Positions 1 to 9,888 are shown, counted from the first letter of the stretch. The stretch: DNA of 13,843 nt from Spirogloea muscicola (GCA_009602725.1 WELB01000193.1:225521-239363); one strand, 5' to 3'. The notes: generated by a model not told the origin, from the letters alone. Made by a program: numbers and translations.

Positions 1-287
1 GGGGGAAGGGGAGAGTTGAAGGGGAGGAGGGTGTGGGGAGGGGGGCAAGGAAGATTCCTGTGTACTTGTAACAATGGAAGGCCAAAATGGCCAAGCACAA
101 AGGCAAGCACATCTGATGACGTACACCACCCACTGCAAGTGGACCCGCTCAGAAACCACTGGTCCACACAAAGGCAAGGGAGGGAGAGAGTAAAAGGGGG
201 GAAGGGAGGGGGGGTGGGGGGGAGTTGGCTGGGACATGAGAAGAGGTGAGAGCAGGAAGGAGGGGAAAGTGTGCTGTGGAGACTCAC
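1..287. other. Purine-rich (plus strand) stretch, intron of the LRR gene
   Basis: On the minus strand this begins with the splice donor GTGAGT (282-287) that ends the last recognised LRR exon, and continues as a pyrimidine-rich stretch. On the plus strand it carries G-runs at about 195-225 that could form a G-quadruplex. A possible further minus-strand exon follows an AG at about 131-132 (after CTTGCAG) or at about 152-153 and stays open to the window edge with a hydrophobic, Cys-containing stretch. That could be a membrane segment, but nothing confirms it. Confidence 0.4.
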
Positions 288-2974
288 GTGGCCCAAGCAG
301 CCCTTTGCACACGGAGGGTGGCCTCTGATACTTTGCAGGTGGCTTGAAGCAGTTGTTGGAAACGTGAATTGACAGCCCGGGCATCGTGATGTTTGGCACT
401 GAGCCGACCAAGTAATTGCCCGTGAGATCCACCCACTTCAGAGCTGCATAAGGTGTATAAGGTGGATGCAGAAACGTAGGGAAGCCTCCCTCGAACTGGT
501 TGCGAGAGACATCGCTGCCAAAGAATACACCATGTTGGCAGCACTCAATGCCGATGTGAGCAACTCATGTCTTCAGATTCTGCACAGATGAGGGTCCCTA
601 AGATGGCTGCAGATCTGTTGGGAAGCAAAACCACCTCAAGGAGTAAGCTGAGTCCTCAGGAAGGAGTCTGCTTACAATTTTCGGAGGTTCTCCCTAAATA
701 GAAAGTCAAGGATGCCATAGAAGTTGTTCCCCGCTATATTTCTGTTCAGCATGGACAGGCCACAAAGCCACAAGCTCATCCCTCATTAATCATCCTCTTG
801 CTCTTAAGACGAGGTCACTCTGAGGGTCATGCTCCAAATTACAGAAACGGCATGCGGCCCAGATAGTATGTGGGACTGTAGGCTCCTGCCAAGAGACAAA
901 GATGAGCAGGCTCTACTTAGGTGGTACTCGACCTGCATGGCATTTACAATGCAACTTACAGGACTTGCAAGTAGAACAATGAATCCAAAGTCCCTGGAAA
1001 GAACCCCGTCAAGTTGTTGTAGGAAATGTCACTGCAAAAGCTTGGACGGCACCACTGCTGAGGTCAGCTCGGATGCATCGCCGGCTCTGCAAGCAGCAGC
1101 CTATTGTCCGAGGCCAGCGTGTCACGTGCCCGGCAGCTTATACTTGCAGCTCTGAGCATGCCATGCCAAGGAGCGGAGACGGAGGTTTGCAGAACGTACA
1201 AGATTGTGAGGCTGGTGAATGAGGCCACATAACTGACCTCGCCAGAGAGCTGATTATGTGCAACCTGTCTGTCATGGCAGTTTGCAGAGTACTCTGTTAT
1301 TTCTTCGGGTCTTGGGCTTGTCCAAGCCCATGCCAAGATCGAGCAGCCCAATGCAGAGCAGCACGTCTGACCAGCGGCCAGAAGTGAATTGCATGCTGCT
1401 GCTAAGTGCGGCAAGGCTGTTCAAGTCAAGGAATGTGGCAACATGCAGGCCTTGGCCTGGCATGAGGGGTCCAGCAATGCCGTGGCCTAGAAAGTTGCGC
1501 AGCCATCTTACAGCTTCGAGAGGTTGACCATGTTTGTATAACCAACAAAGGGAAACGGACCAGTGAGGTCGTTGTAATCCAAAATACTGCAAAACCTCCT
1601 TGGTGAGATCGAGATAAGAGCTCGGCCAACAATCTTCACACATTGAAATGCACAAGAAGAGCTACATTGTTTGTGTAGTGAATCATTTGTGAATTGGTGG
1701 CAACTGACAGTATGACTAAATTGGAGAGGCGAGTGATGCTGTCCGGTATTGCGCCTGTGAGATTGTTGCAGCAGAGATGGCTGAGTGTAAGATGCACAGA
1801 CACCCACACAGAAACTGTGTTAAAGGCTTGACAGAGGATACAACACTCGATGTAGACTCAAGAAGTGTGATTGAACAGAGGTACACCTCGAGAGCACCTC
1901 AACAATACCAGCAAATGCTTCCACCAGTTACGTGAAGGACTGACAACTTCAAGCAACCTGAAGCAAGCATTGAAGCCCCAGTTGTGGTCCTTAGCAACTG
2001 CCTTGAAGAATCACAATGTGCAGAACATACGAGAGCCGACACGTCTCGTACAACTTACAGCAGGGTAAGTTGAGCCAGCTGCCCGATGGTGCTAGGTATG
2101 GGTCCACTCAGAAAATTGTGGTCCAAGTTTCTGCACGTGCCAAGCAAGCACGTCCTGGCTAATCAGTCTGGTAGCTTACGCAGAGAACGACAAGGGCTTG
2201 TGGCAAAGCAACAGCCTTCGTTACAAGAGTTCGTGTCATACAGAAGGTCCAATTTAGTAAGGTTGCCGATGGTGGTAGGAATTGCTCCTTTCAGTCGATT
2301 GCCATAGAGGTAACTGACACACACAGGTGCAAGTGACTGTGTGATGTAGAGGTGCCTGTACTTGCGGAAGGCCTACGAGGCTCAGGCTTCAAGCATGCAG
2401 AGCAGTGGAATTGGCAGGAGTTGCTGCTCATGCTCAGGTCCCAGCAAAGCTGGGGCATATCCACGACTGCAAATGAGCTGACAGCAGATGTATCTCACAG
2501 ACGCGTCAGGCTTGTCAAGTTGCCAATGGAGGGCGTGATGGTGCCATTGAGGTTGGCATTCACAATTACTCTGAGAATGCCAAGAGCTGCATCAGAAAAA
2601 CTGCCCATGCTCAACTATAGCACAGCTTTGCTAGCTACTGTGTGTATTACTTGAGACTACGTGTCTTGAGAACTGCTGAAACAGCATATGAATGACCATC
2701 ATGCACTGAAGCGGCGATGCAGGTAGCTGCCGTGCCAGTCGACTTACCGAAAGCCCTTGCACACCCTGCTTGCTGACATGTTCGCTTACAACACATTTCC
2801 AACCAGTTTATAGTACTTACATTGAGCTGACGCGGCTCTTCCCACTGCACTCGATGCCGTACCAGGAGCAGTTGGCACCAGTAGCATTGCAGCCCACGCA
2901 TGGGTTGCTCCCAATCCAGCTCAACAGGATCGAGGGGCTGCCCACAGCGGACTTGAAGGCTTGAAGCGCAGCAA
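288..2974 (-). CDS. Plant-type leucine-rich-repeat protein, ten exons, both ends incomplete
   Basis: An extracellular-type LRR protein of the plant receptor class. The first recognised exon (2821 to about 2974) encodes an LRR N-terminal cap: ALQAFKSAV, then LLSW, then a Cys cluster ending CSWYGIEC. Nine more exons follow with GT/AG borders, all in phase 2: 2499-2570, 2242-2313, 2059-2130, 1709-1780 (72 nt each), 1512-1586 (75), 1200-1268 (69), 960-1031 (72), 676-741 (66) and 288-514 (227). Each short exon encodes one repeat of about 24 residues of form LxLxxNxLxGxIPxxIGxLxxL, for example LNLDHNFLSGPIPSTIGQL. The last exon holds two repeats and a C-terminal cap (NNCF...SVC). Repeats 5 to 9 diverge from the IP consensus (GPFP, GEVS, GFFP, GILD, GGFP). 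The terminal donor shows that more exons lie beyond position 288. A kinase domain is not visible. The start codon and signal peptide were not found: the 5' exon may begin at 2974 or 3002, after an AG. Ligand and function unknown. Confidence 0.85.
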
Positions 2975-3202
2975 CTGCGAAGCCCACGCACGAGTGGGTC
3001 AACTGACGCAACTTTGCAGCGATGTCGTGTTGCAGCGATGTATCTGTTTGCATGAGCAAAATTTGAGCAAAGTTGTAATGTCAACCGCCGTGTCGATTGC
3101 CGGCTTACATTGGCAAACGTCTAGACCCTTGAGCAGCACTGGGTGTTCTAGACGCTGCGAGACTGGCGGTTCGCGCTTGGCCCGCCAAAGGGCTTCCAGG
3201 AC
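2975..3202. other. Unassigned stretch upstream of the LRR gene
   Basis: This should contain the first exon, 5' UTR or promoter of the minus-strand LRR gene. A possible minus-strand donor (GTAAGC) lies near 3105-3110, but I could not find a convincing ATG with a signal peptide. The opposite-strand reading frames here are short and have no recognisable domain. Confidence 0.35.
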
Positions 3203-3486
3203 ATGGGCTCGGGAGCAAGCGCCTTGGCGCCGTGCTACCGCATGGCCAGCTGCGGCGTGGCGAGTGCTAGGACCTGCTGCAAGCGCAAGGTGGGAGGAGG
3301 AGGAGGCGTACGGTCGGGGTGCGCGGCGAGCAGCCGGCGCCCGGTGAAGGTGTCGTCCGCGGCGAGCGGGCCCTGGCGAGCGAAGCGGAGTGCGCGTGAG
3401 GAGCAGGCGGGCGCAGGCGGGAGGCCGGCGTGCCGCTCGCTTGGCTGGCCAAGCAGCGCCGGTGGCACCTCGTGGGCGAGGCAGTG

Positions 3487-3517
<31 letters not shown>

Positions 3518-4153
3518 ATGAGGTGCTGCTGAACAAGGTGCTGCCGGAGTGGTTCAGCGGCGGCTCGCCAATGGAGTACGAGCTGGCGGCCAACGCGCCA
3601 GAGCGCAGCCGGGAGGTGGCGACGCAGGAGCAGCACGGCAGGCCACCGTCGGAGGTGGCGCCCGCCGTGGCGCGCCTCTCGCTCCGGTGGCAGGCGGTCG
3701 GCGCGGCGCTCGTCGTCTACGGCACAGCCGCGGCAGCACCCAGCGCCGCCGCTGGCGCCTCTGTCGGCCGTGTCCACCGCGTCAGCCTGAATTTGGCGGA
3801 CTACCTTCAGGATGGCGGCAGTGGCGGCACAGGCAGCTGCGACGACGAGGGCGGCGGCGGCATTCAGCTCGGCGAGGTGCCTCGTTGGCAACCACCATCC
3901 ACCCCATGCATGGCCCGCCTTTGGTTGTGGCGGCGACATGGTTATGGCCGGCAACTCTGCCGCCGCAGCCCGTGTGAATTTAAAATTTTCTTTCGCCGCG
4001 TGCGCCAGCTGTACCGCAACCTGCGGCGGCTGTGGCGCGAGGTGAAGGACGGGCNGCGCGGCGGCCGGCCCGCCGGGCGCTCCGGGCCGGCCGCGCCTGG
4101 GTGCGCCACCGCCCAGGCCCTCCACGTGGGCGGCTTTGCTTGTCGGGGTGCCG
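3203..4153 (+). CDS. GC-rich coding-like block, unknown product, probably broken
   Basis: Not recognised as any family. Plus-strand frame 1 (from about 3301) has G or C at nearly every third codon position through 3870 and again 4000-4150, which favours this frame over the long overlapping minus-strand ORF. The translation includes a Gly run from (GGC)n at 3487-3510, then VLLNKVLPEWFSGGSPMEYE, and later a basic stretch LYRNLRRLWREVKDG. A separate frame-2 start at 3203 reads MGSGASALAPCYR with the same codon bias and could be an N-terminus. Joining it to frame 1 would need an intron or a frameshift near 3290. Frame 1 has a TGA at 3397-3399 and weaker bias at 3871-3990, possibly an intron starting GTGCCT. 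An ambiguous base lies at 4055. The block runs in frame into a degraded LINE-like C-terminus, so it may be retroelement-derived rather than a host gene. Confidence 0.3.
3487..3510 (+). repeat. (GGC)8 trinucleotide microsatellite
   Basis: Eight consecutive GGC units, read as poly-Gly in the favoured plus-strand frame of the GC-rich block. Confidence 0.85.
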
Positions 4154-4345
4154 CCGTTTCCAGCTGCTAGTCAGTGCACTTGCGGCTGCCGACTCGGGCT
4201 ACCAGACTCGCTGCCGTCTCTTGCATGGCTGGGTGGTTCTGGAGACTTTCGGCCCCTACGGACCTCGTCGATCCTTCCTGGGCTGGCTTCTCACAGCCCC
4301 CGCCCCCTTTGGGAGAGCTCACTTCTTCCTTCCTGGCTTTTCCGT
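4141..4345 (+). mobile_element. Degraded LINE C-terminus and 3' tail
   Basis: The segment HLRLPTRAT (about 4171-4197) corresponds to the ORF ending DLRLLTRGY seen in the copies at 9000-13843, here preceded by an in-frame TAG. The 3' untranslated part follows with the family's shared motifs: GTCTCTTGCATGGCTG, GGCCCCTACGGACCT, the hairpin GGGCTG (4280-4285) / CAGCCC (4294-4299), and GGGAGAGCTCACTTCTTCC. This is an isolated outlier copy about 5 kb from the main cluster. Confidence 0.6.
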
Positions 4346-4775
4346 CTCTGCCGGACATGGCCTTCCGTTAGGTCATCAAACGCACGCTTTTCCTCAGCCA
4401 CCTTATTGCCCCGTCACCAGGACGTCGAACTGGCCTGCCTTTCACTCCCATGCGCACCGCGCGCCTTTCACTCACTTACACTAACTTGTCCAGCGGTTGC
4501 GCTCGACCTTGATATGAACGTGGTCCCCCAATTTGACAGTGTTTGCAATATGCCCAGACCTGAACGAAAAGTTGGAGCATAAGCTAATTGAGGACCGTGT
4601 GGGCCCGATGTTCATCGATGCCTCTCACCTGCTACTAGGTAATGTGATGTCCAGATTATAGCCCTTGCTAAAGGTTGCAACTCTCTGCTGAACTGCGACC
4701 AGTACAAGCCTTAACCAAACAAGGCGAAAAAATATAAAGTAGATGATACGGAGTTCGTTTGGATGTCACGGCTCC
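4346..4775. other. Region downstream of the lipase stop, no gene seen
   Basis: AT-richer than the neighbouring block. It lies just after the minus-strand lipase stop, so it should hold that gene's 3' UTR and polyadenylation signal. I saw no TGTAA or AATAAA in the right place and orientation. No plausible ORF or RNA gene. Confidence 0.4.
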
Positions 4776-7700
4776 TCATGCTGTCCATCTGAGCGCATCA
4801 AGCGGACCATCCCGACAACTGTAGCACCCATGGTCCGACAACATTGTGTTCGAAAGCACGATCCGCTTGAAGCGGCAATTTGGATCCGTCCCCTGTATGA
4901 CAACGTGCCGGACCGATACAGCCTCCACCTTCCGCTCAGCGCCCTTTTCGTGGACCTCCTCAGTTACCTCCTTACCGTTACCATCTGTTTTGAGGGTAAA
5001 CGCGCCAGCCCCCGCCACTCCTGGCTCATCCTCAACCTTCTTCCTCGTGAGCGATGCCCACCACGACGAACTCTCGCCCTTGTCAGCTTGGCTGGCCCTT
5101 GTGCCAGGCTTGACGATAGTGGCAGCATCCACGCTTTACCCCTCTCGATGCGCTCCATTGACAACCGTTTCTGCCAACAAATCCTCCTTAGCCCGCTTGC
5201 AACTACCGCCAGGCTTCATGGCAGCGTCTACTGCTTCATCGACTTTCTTGGAGCTGCTATTCTTGCTGCTGTTCCCACCCCAGGCCCACCAACTCCGCGA
5301 GCTTTTGTGCTGCAGCGCTGCTTCACGCTCATCCTCCTGCTCAGCTTGCAGCCACAAGACAACCTCCCGCACCCGCAGGCTCCCCGCCCCTCCATTATTA
5401 CCCTGTTCAGCTTCACTTGAGCCTCCTCGCCCGTGAGGTCATCTATGGTAAGTGGAGGCACCTCCCCTGCTTGCAGGGTCTGCCGGACCACGTGATACAG
5501 TAACCCTGGCACGACGAGCGGGGGTGCGGTGATGATGTCACTTGTACCGCTTGCAGTATAAGTTGCTGCACAGATGCAAAACCATGCCTCACCGTAGATA
5601 AGTAGTTGAGCTGAAGAAATGCCTACAGCACCTTCAGCTGGGCCAAGGACGGAAGAATGCATGTAACGAGGAATGGTCAGCACGTACTGATTGCTAGTGC
5701 AGATGTCTAGCGCAACAGCTGTCTCGCACATCACAATCAGCACTCTGGAACAGGTGAAGCGGTAGACAGGAGATCCGCTGACAGGCGACGCTCAAGATCG
5801 CCTTTGACTATCACTGCCCCAGTTGAGAGCCATTGCACAGCAGCCTCTGCCTTCTCCCCGTGATCACCAGCCTTGACTTCCTCGATGCGAGCAGACAATT
5901 CATACTGCTACCGACCCCGCACCATCCCACCAAGCTGCGCCATCTTCTGGTACAGGTGGCCCTTCTCATATCCCAACGCGAGCTCCATCCTGCTAAGGTG
6001 GCAATCTGTAGCATGAGCCATCATAAATATGTGGCTCCGCTTGCTGCCATCAGCACCTGACTCCTGTCGCACCATCAAGGCACCAGAATGGGTGTCCAAC
6101 TTGGCAAGTTAGAAAGGAGCCTATTGGTGCCTGTGAGTTATCCGGGCCTAGTGATGCATGAGATGAAGATCTGATCGTACATACGATGCCCTTGCCCAAT
6201 GATGTTAGCTTTCCTGTTTCTCCTACTTGCAGAAGCTAAGAGCCGGACAAGTACTGGAATCTTGCAAGACAATACCCAGACGAGTGCCATGAAATTGGCC
6301 AACCACAACTTCATGAGCTCTTAATGCTACTTTATGTTTTGAAAGTACAGTACTGATCCGCCGTGACTTCAGCAACCACATGGGCAGCTAAGACAAGCCA
6401 GGCTAGTGTTTTTGGTACTTAATTGTTAAAAATGTTCACCAATTTGTTTCGATGATCTCTGAGGGGAGATTCTCCAAGGCTGATGCACTTGCTCGCGCCA
6501 CCACATCATCCTGAGCATGAGTCACAAGATTAGCAAAATTCTCAGATGTCCAGGTAGAGTAGACAAAAGTGCGACAGTCCTCTAGGCTTACAGGAGGAGA
6601 GCGGCCTCCATTAGCTGGCAAGCACGCACGCCAGTCATGCTCCAACTTGGAGGTAACAAGCGGAAAGCAGAGGCGTTCATGCACAAACGGCGAGCACGAC
6701 CGTCCTCACAAAGGAGGACGCCGAGGCCAGACGATGATCCACAGAGGGAGGGCAAGCAAATGCCCAGCACGAAATGCTGGTGAGCGGGACTCCCAGGTGC
6801 TGTGAGATTGGAGATGCAATGGAGCCTTTTTACGATAAATGTGGTATTCTCAGCGTCATGGTCAACAGGGCAGCAGTGGCAGCACCCAGACAATGCCCCG
6901 TGATGACCAAATCATACCCCTGCCCACGGAGCGTGAGAAATGAGAGTATATCAGCAGTTATGCCGTGCAAAAGCGTGTAGATGTGTAGACATGTAGATTT
7001 GCGAGATAGCACCTCCTTGACCACTATGATGCAGCTATATACACAGCTATGTGCAAGACAAGATGAGGCTTGCAGTAGCTGCACAGCCTCTTGCTCAGTA
7101 CGGACAGTGCACGCAAGGCTCAGCTGAGTAACCTTGTTTCCAGCTAGCAACTGCCGGACTCCTGGTACTTCCTCACGGAGGATCCATTTAGCTGACCCAA
7201 GCATGCCAGAGTGTGCCTACCAACAATACTACACACAATGATGAGGCTTGCAGGAGTCTCTGCTGAAGGAGAGGAAGTGATTGGTGGCAATATTAGTCCC
7301 CCTTTGAATACATACACATTCTGACAGCCACCACCTATATTGCATGCCATGATAGGAGAGAACTGCTACAGCCTCCCGACTTTGCTCACCCGTCTCGAAA
7401 GGTGGTGTCAGGTCCGTAAGAACATTGGTGGCCGCATAAGTACCCCTGATTCTAAGTACCACAAGTTCCCTCTCATGATCCAGGGCAACAAAGAAGGCTG
7501 GCCTTTGTATTTGCGACTTAATTGAGTGTCTCAAAATGTGCTCCTTGTCAACCTAAGCACCAACAACAACTTGATTCCAAAGTACTGGTCAGTATACATG
7601 TGGAGGCCAGTTCATGCTTCAATCACTCTGGCAAATTTCATCATTGCTCGATCTTCCCGTGCTTTCTTGGGTTGCAGTACCAGGGCCACAATGAGGAAGT

Positions 7701-8382
7701 TTCAACCTATTCTCTCTCATTGTGAACCCCTTGTTTGCTAAGACGCTTATCAGACACAAATGATGCCGTGTCCGGCCGTGAAGAACTCGCTAGCCAAAGT
7801 CAAACGTGAGAACTGTGCAACTGCCACCTACATGCAGCAGCCGTGCAAGCGAAGCACTGTCAGACTTATATGCAGCCATAGCCCAGCGAAGCCAGTGCAA
7901 CATCTCCTCCAACTCCCATCTGCAAGTGTCGATTGACCAAGGCCGCTGAATATCATAAAGCACATCGGAAGGGCATACAGCTGTAAGTGCTTCACAAAAA
8001 TAATAACGGGGTTATCCAAGCGGCAGATTTACTGTCGAGCAGCACTGCTGCTTGGATGGAATGAGTGGACAAGTAAGTGAAGTACGAGAACGAGCCTGGC
8101 ACATGATACAAGAGTAGCCTGAAGCTGACCAGCTTAAGTATACTGCGCATCATTTGCGTAATGACAAGGTACAAGCAAGGACCTCGCAGTAATTGATTGG
8201 TTCCCCAGGAATTGTGTCCTTCACTCCCTTCTGATAGTGCCTGTGTGCCAGCTTGTAGAGGCCCAGAGTGAGTTCAGCCACGCTCCAGCGGCTCATGCCA
8301 GCAGCGCTCCATCGGAAGCTGGCTGCAATGGCCGCCAAGGTTGGCTGATCCTCCTGAGGTAGTTCATCGCTGTCAGTTTGTG
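4776..8382 (-). CDS. Class 3 (sn1-diacylglycerol-lipase-like) alpha/beta-hydrolase with Cys in the nucleophile position
   Basis: Related to plant DAGL-type lipases, which release the sn-1 fatty acid of diacylglycerol. Supported exons: 8173-8382 (WSVAELTLGLYKLA), 7832-7980 (EMLHWLRWAMAAY), 7370-7552 (RPAFFVALD...LVVLRIRGTYAATNVLTDL) and 7216 to about 6834 (HSGMLGSAKWILREE, then GYDLVITGHCLGAATAALL). Phases agree from 8382 to 7216. Next come about 6436-6620 (SLEDCR...AQDDVVARASASALENL), about 5418-5530 (VVPGLLYHVVRQ), and 4776 to about 5363, whose end FKRIVLSNTMLSDHGC matches the family C-terminus with the His; TGA stop at 4776-4778. The expected Asp (QDDVV) and His (SDH) are present, but the lipase box reads GHCLG, with TGT at 6890-6892 in place of a Ser codon. 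The linker at 5140-6100 is charged, poorly defined and interrupted by TAA (5136-5138) and TAG (5908-5910) in the coding-like frame, so short introns or decay are possible. The 5' exon is unresolved. Confidence 0.8.
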
Positions 8383-8998
8383 CTGCCAAGCGATGAGCGG
8401 GTACGGAAGTACGTTGTGAGGCTTTTCAGGTGCTCGTGGAGACAGTCAATTTGACAAGCTTCACCTTGGCTTGCGAGGTGATTCAGGTGAGCCACTGGCT
8501 AGTTGTTTCTCATACTCATGGAAGGCTGCTACTATCCTTCAGTGATGACGCAATTGAGCTCATGTGAGAGCAAAGTCAACGTAAGATCCGGTGCTGCTCG
8601 AGTGCCGTCCTCGGTCGCTGACGACCGACGGAAGAGCCTGGGCAGCGATGGCCAGGGGACCGTTCAAGGGGATGGGCTGAGCGGGCCCAGGTTCCCGACG
8701 GAGGCACGGCAATGGTGGGCGACCGAAGGGGCTGAATGTCACCATCGTGGAACGACGGCGTGCAGGAGGCGGCGGCGTGGCCCATGAGGCGCTGCCATTC
8801 CGGCGGCGCCTCCGGAGGCGGTGGGGCCGGCCCCCCGCCCGTGCCCGCCCGCGCCGTCGTCTGAGCCCGGCAGCCGCCGGGCGCGCGCGGGGGCACCCCG
8901 GCCTGGCCGGCGAGCCCCGCCACCCCGCACCATCTAGCAGGAACTCTGCCGAGACTCTGGAACACGGCTGCTGACGAAGAATGCGACGGCCGAGTCAA
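8383..8998 (-). promoter_or_regulatory. GC-rich 5' region of the lipase gene, candidate first exon
   Basis: From about 8600 to 8990 the composition turns strongly GC-rich, as at many algal gene 5' ends. A minus-strand ATG at 8743-8745 opens a 61-codon frame (MVTFSPFGRPPLPC...) with good third-position G/C, ending at TGA 8560-8562. A longer minus-strand frame (8998-8576) is also open. The next exon needs one leading base from its predecessor, and I found no donor with that phase and a good consensus, so neither frame could be joined to 8382 with confidence. Confidence 0.4.
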
Positions 8999-9004
8999 GA
9001 GAGC

Positions 9005-9300
9005 GCCTGTAGGCCAGCCAGGTGCTGATGGCTGGCTTTACCAGCTATTGAAACGAGATGCGGCTGCAAATATTGAAAGAGCGGCTGTGAAAGCCAGCCA
9101 GATGCATACAAGTGTTCATGACGGAGCCACGGGCTAGGCAGCCAGGGCGCTCTTAGTAACCCCGTGTCAGCAGTAGGAAGTCAGATGAGCTGAGGGGAGG
9201 AAGATGAACCCCGCTGCGCAAGCCAATTGGAGGGCCGGGGCGATTGCATAGACAGATAGAGTGGCGGGCGCCGTGACGGTGAAACGGCGGCCAAGCTTCG
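9005..9300 (-). mobile_element. LINE 3' end, copy H, degraded
   Basis: Read on the minus strand, the ORF end is PPLSSSDFLLLTRGY with stop TAA (9153-9155), matching the family C-terminus. Its 3' tail contains the hairpin GGCTG/CAGCC (9083-9087 / 9095-9099) and, further on, a perfect 8-bp stem GCCAGCCA / TGGCTGGC (9013-9020 / 9029-9036). Upstream of the final residues the frame is scrambled. The 5' limit, near 9300, is not sharp. It lies head to head with the next copy. Confidence 0.6.
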
Positions 9301-9382
9301 TCTCACTTCGCCTGGCCGTCGACAGGAACCCCGCTCGACTTCACTGGGGGGAGGGCAAGTGCCCCTGCTTCACTGAGGAGCC

Positions 9383-9389
9383 CCTTTCT
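9383..9389. repeat. Target-site duplication CCTTTCT, left arm of copy A
   Basis: Matches 9882-9888. It lies exactly where similarity between copies A and E starts. Confidence 0.65.
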
Positions 9390-9881
9390 GGGCCAAGGAG
9401 CTAAAATATGCAGATCACCCGCGGGAAGACGAGTTCTTCCCGCTCGCCATCGATACGCACGGGGCGCTGGGCGCTCGGTGGCTCGCGCTGCTCAACCAGC
9501 TCTCACGTCACGCCACTGTCCGCCGCTTCCATGGGGAGCCGGTGGACTCCCATGCAGCAGGGTCGCTAGCGCAGGTGTACCGCATGCGCTTGGCCGTCTC
9601 GCTGCAGAGGTCTATGGCCCGCGCGCTGCACCTGCGTGCAGGCAGAGCCCTCGCTGCTGCCTCTGGCTCTGGCCAGGGGACCCGCTTCCAGGAACCCAGT
9701 CTCTCTGACCTGAGGCTGCTTAGCAGGGGTTACTGAGTGCTTCGTAGCTGCTTCGTTCCTTTTTAGTGCTAGTTGTTCTTCGCACTTCCCCTGGCCCCTT
9801 CTCGTCCTATGTTCATTCTTTTCTGGGCTGGCTTTTTCCAGCCCCTATCCTCGACGGGCGAGCCCTTCTTCTCCTCTCCTT
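9390..9881 (+). mobile_element. 5'-truncated LINE insertion, copy A, with target duplication
   Basis: An open frame runs from 9390 to the TGA at about 9734-9736. It encodes the C-terminal part of the LINE ORF: AKELKYADHPRED, FFPLAIDTHGALGARW, GSLAQVYRMRLAVSLQRSM, ALHLRAGRALAAASG and ending DLRLLSRGY. The 3' tail has the perfect stem GGGCTGG / CCAGCCC (9825-9831 / 9838-9844), then GGGCGAGCCCTTCTTCT and no poly(A). Similarity to copy E begins within two bases of 9390, exactly after CCTTTCT (9383-9389), and the same heptamer follows the element at 9882-9888. This delimits the insertion at 492 bp. The catalytic RT domain is missing. Confidence 0.8.
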
Positions 9882-9888
9882 CCTTTCT
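9882..9888. repeat. Target-site duplication CCTTTCT, right arm of copy A
   Basis: Follows the pyrimidine-rich 3' end of copy A. Because both the tail and the repeat are pyrimidine-rich, the exact right border is uncertain by a few bases. Confidence 0.6.

Noticed and set aside
829-1527. Plus-strand frames over the LRR exons
   Set aside because: They overlap minus-strand exons with consistent splice sites and LRR consensus. The plus products have no recognisable features.
3235-4125. 296-residue minus-strand open frame over the GC-rich block
   Set aside because: Third-position G/C is clearly stronger in plus frame 1. The minus product is Ala/Arg/Pro-rich with no recognisable domain, typical of an antisense shadow in GC-rich DNA.
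4743-5436. Two long overlapping plus-strand frames (225 and 196 residues)
   Set aside because: They lie opposite the conserved C-terminal exon of the minus-strand lipase and have no family features.
4776-6100. Reassigned genetic code (TAA/TAG read as Gln, as in some ulvophyte algae)
   Set aside because: It would explain the two in-frame stops of the lipase linker. But the recognised LRR exons use CAA/CAG for all Gln with no TAA/TAG, the conserved lipase exons have none, and the in-frame TAG codons in LINE copies align with non-Gln residues.
7390-7390. Donor GTGAGC just left of 7390 as the end of the lipase RGT exon
   Set aside because: Its phase does not fit the next exon at 7216. The donor GTAGCA just left of 7370 keeps the frame into HSGMLGSAKW, so 7370 was preferred, though cDNA could overturn this.
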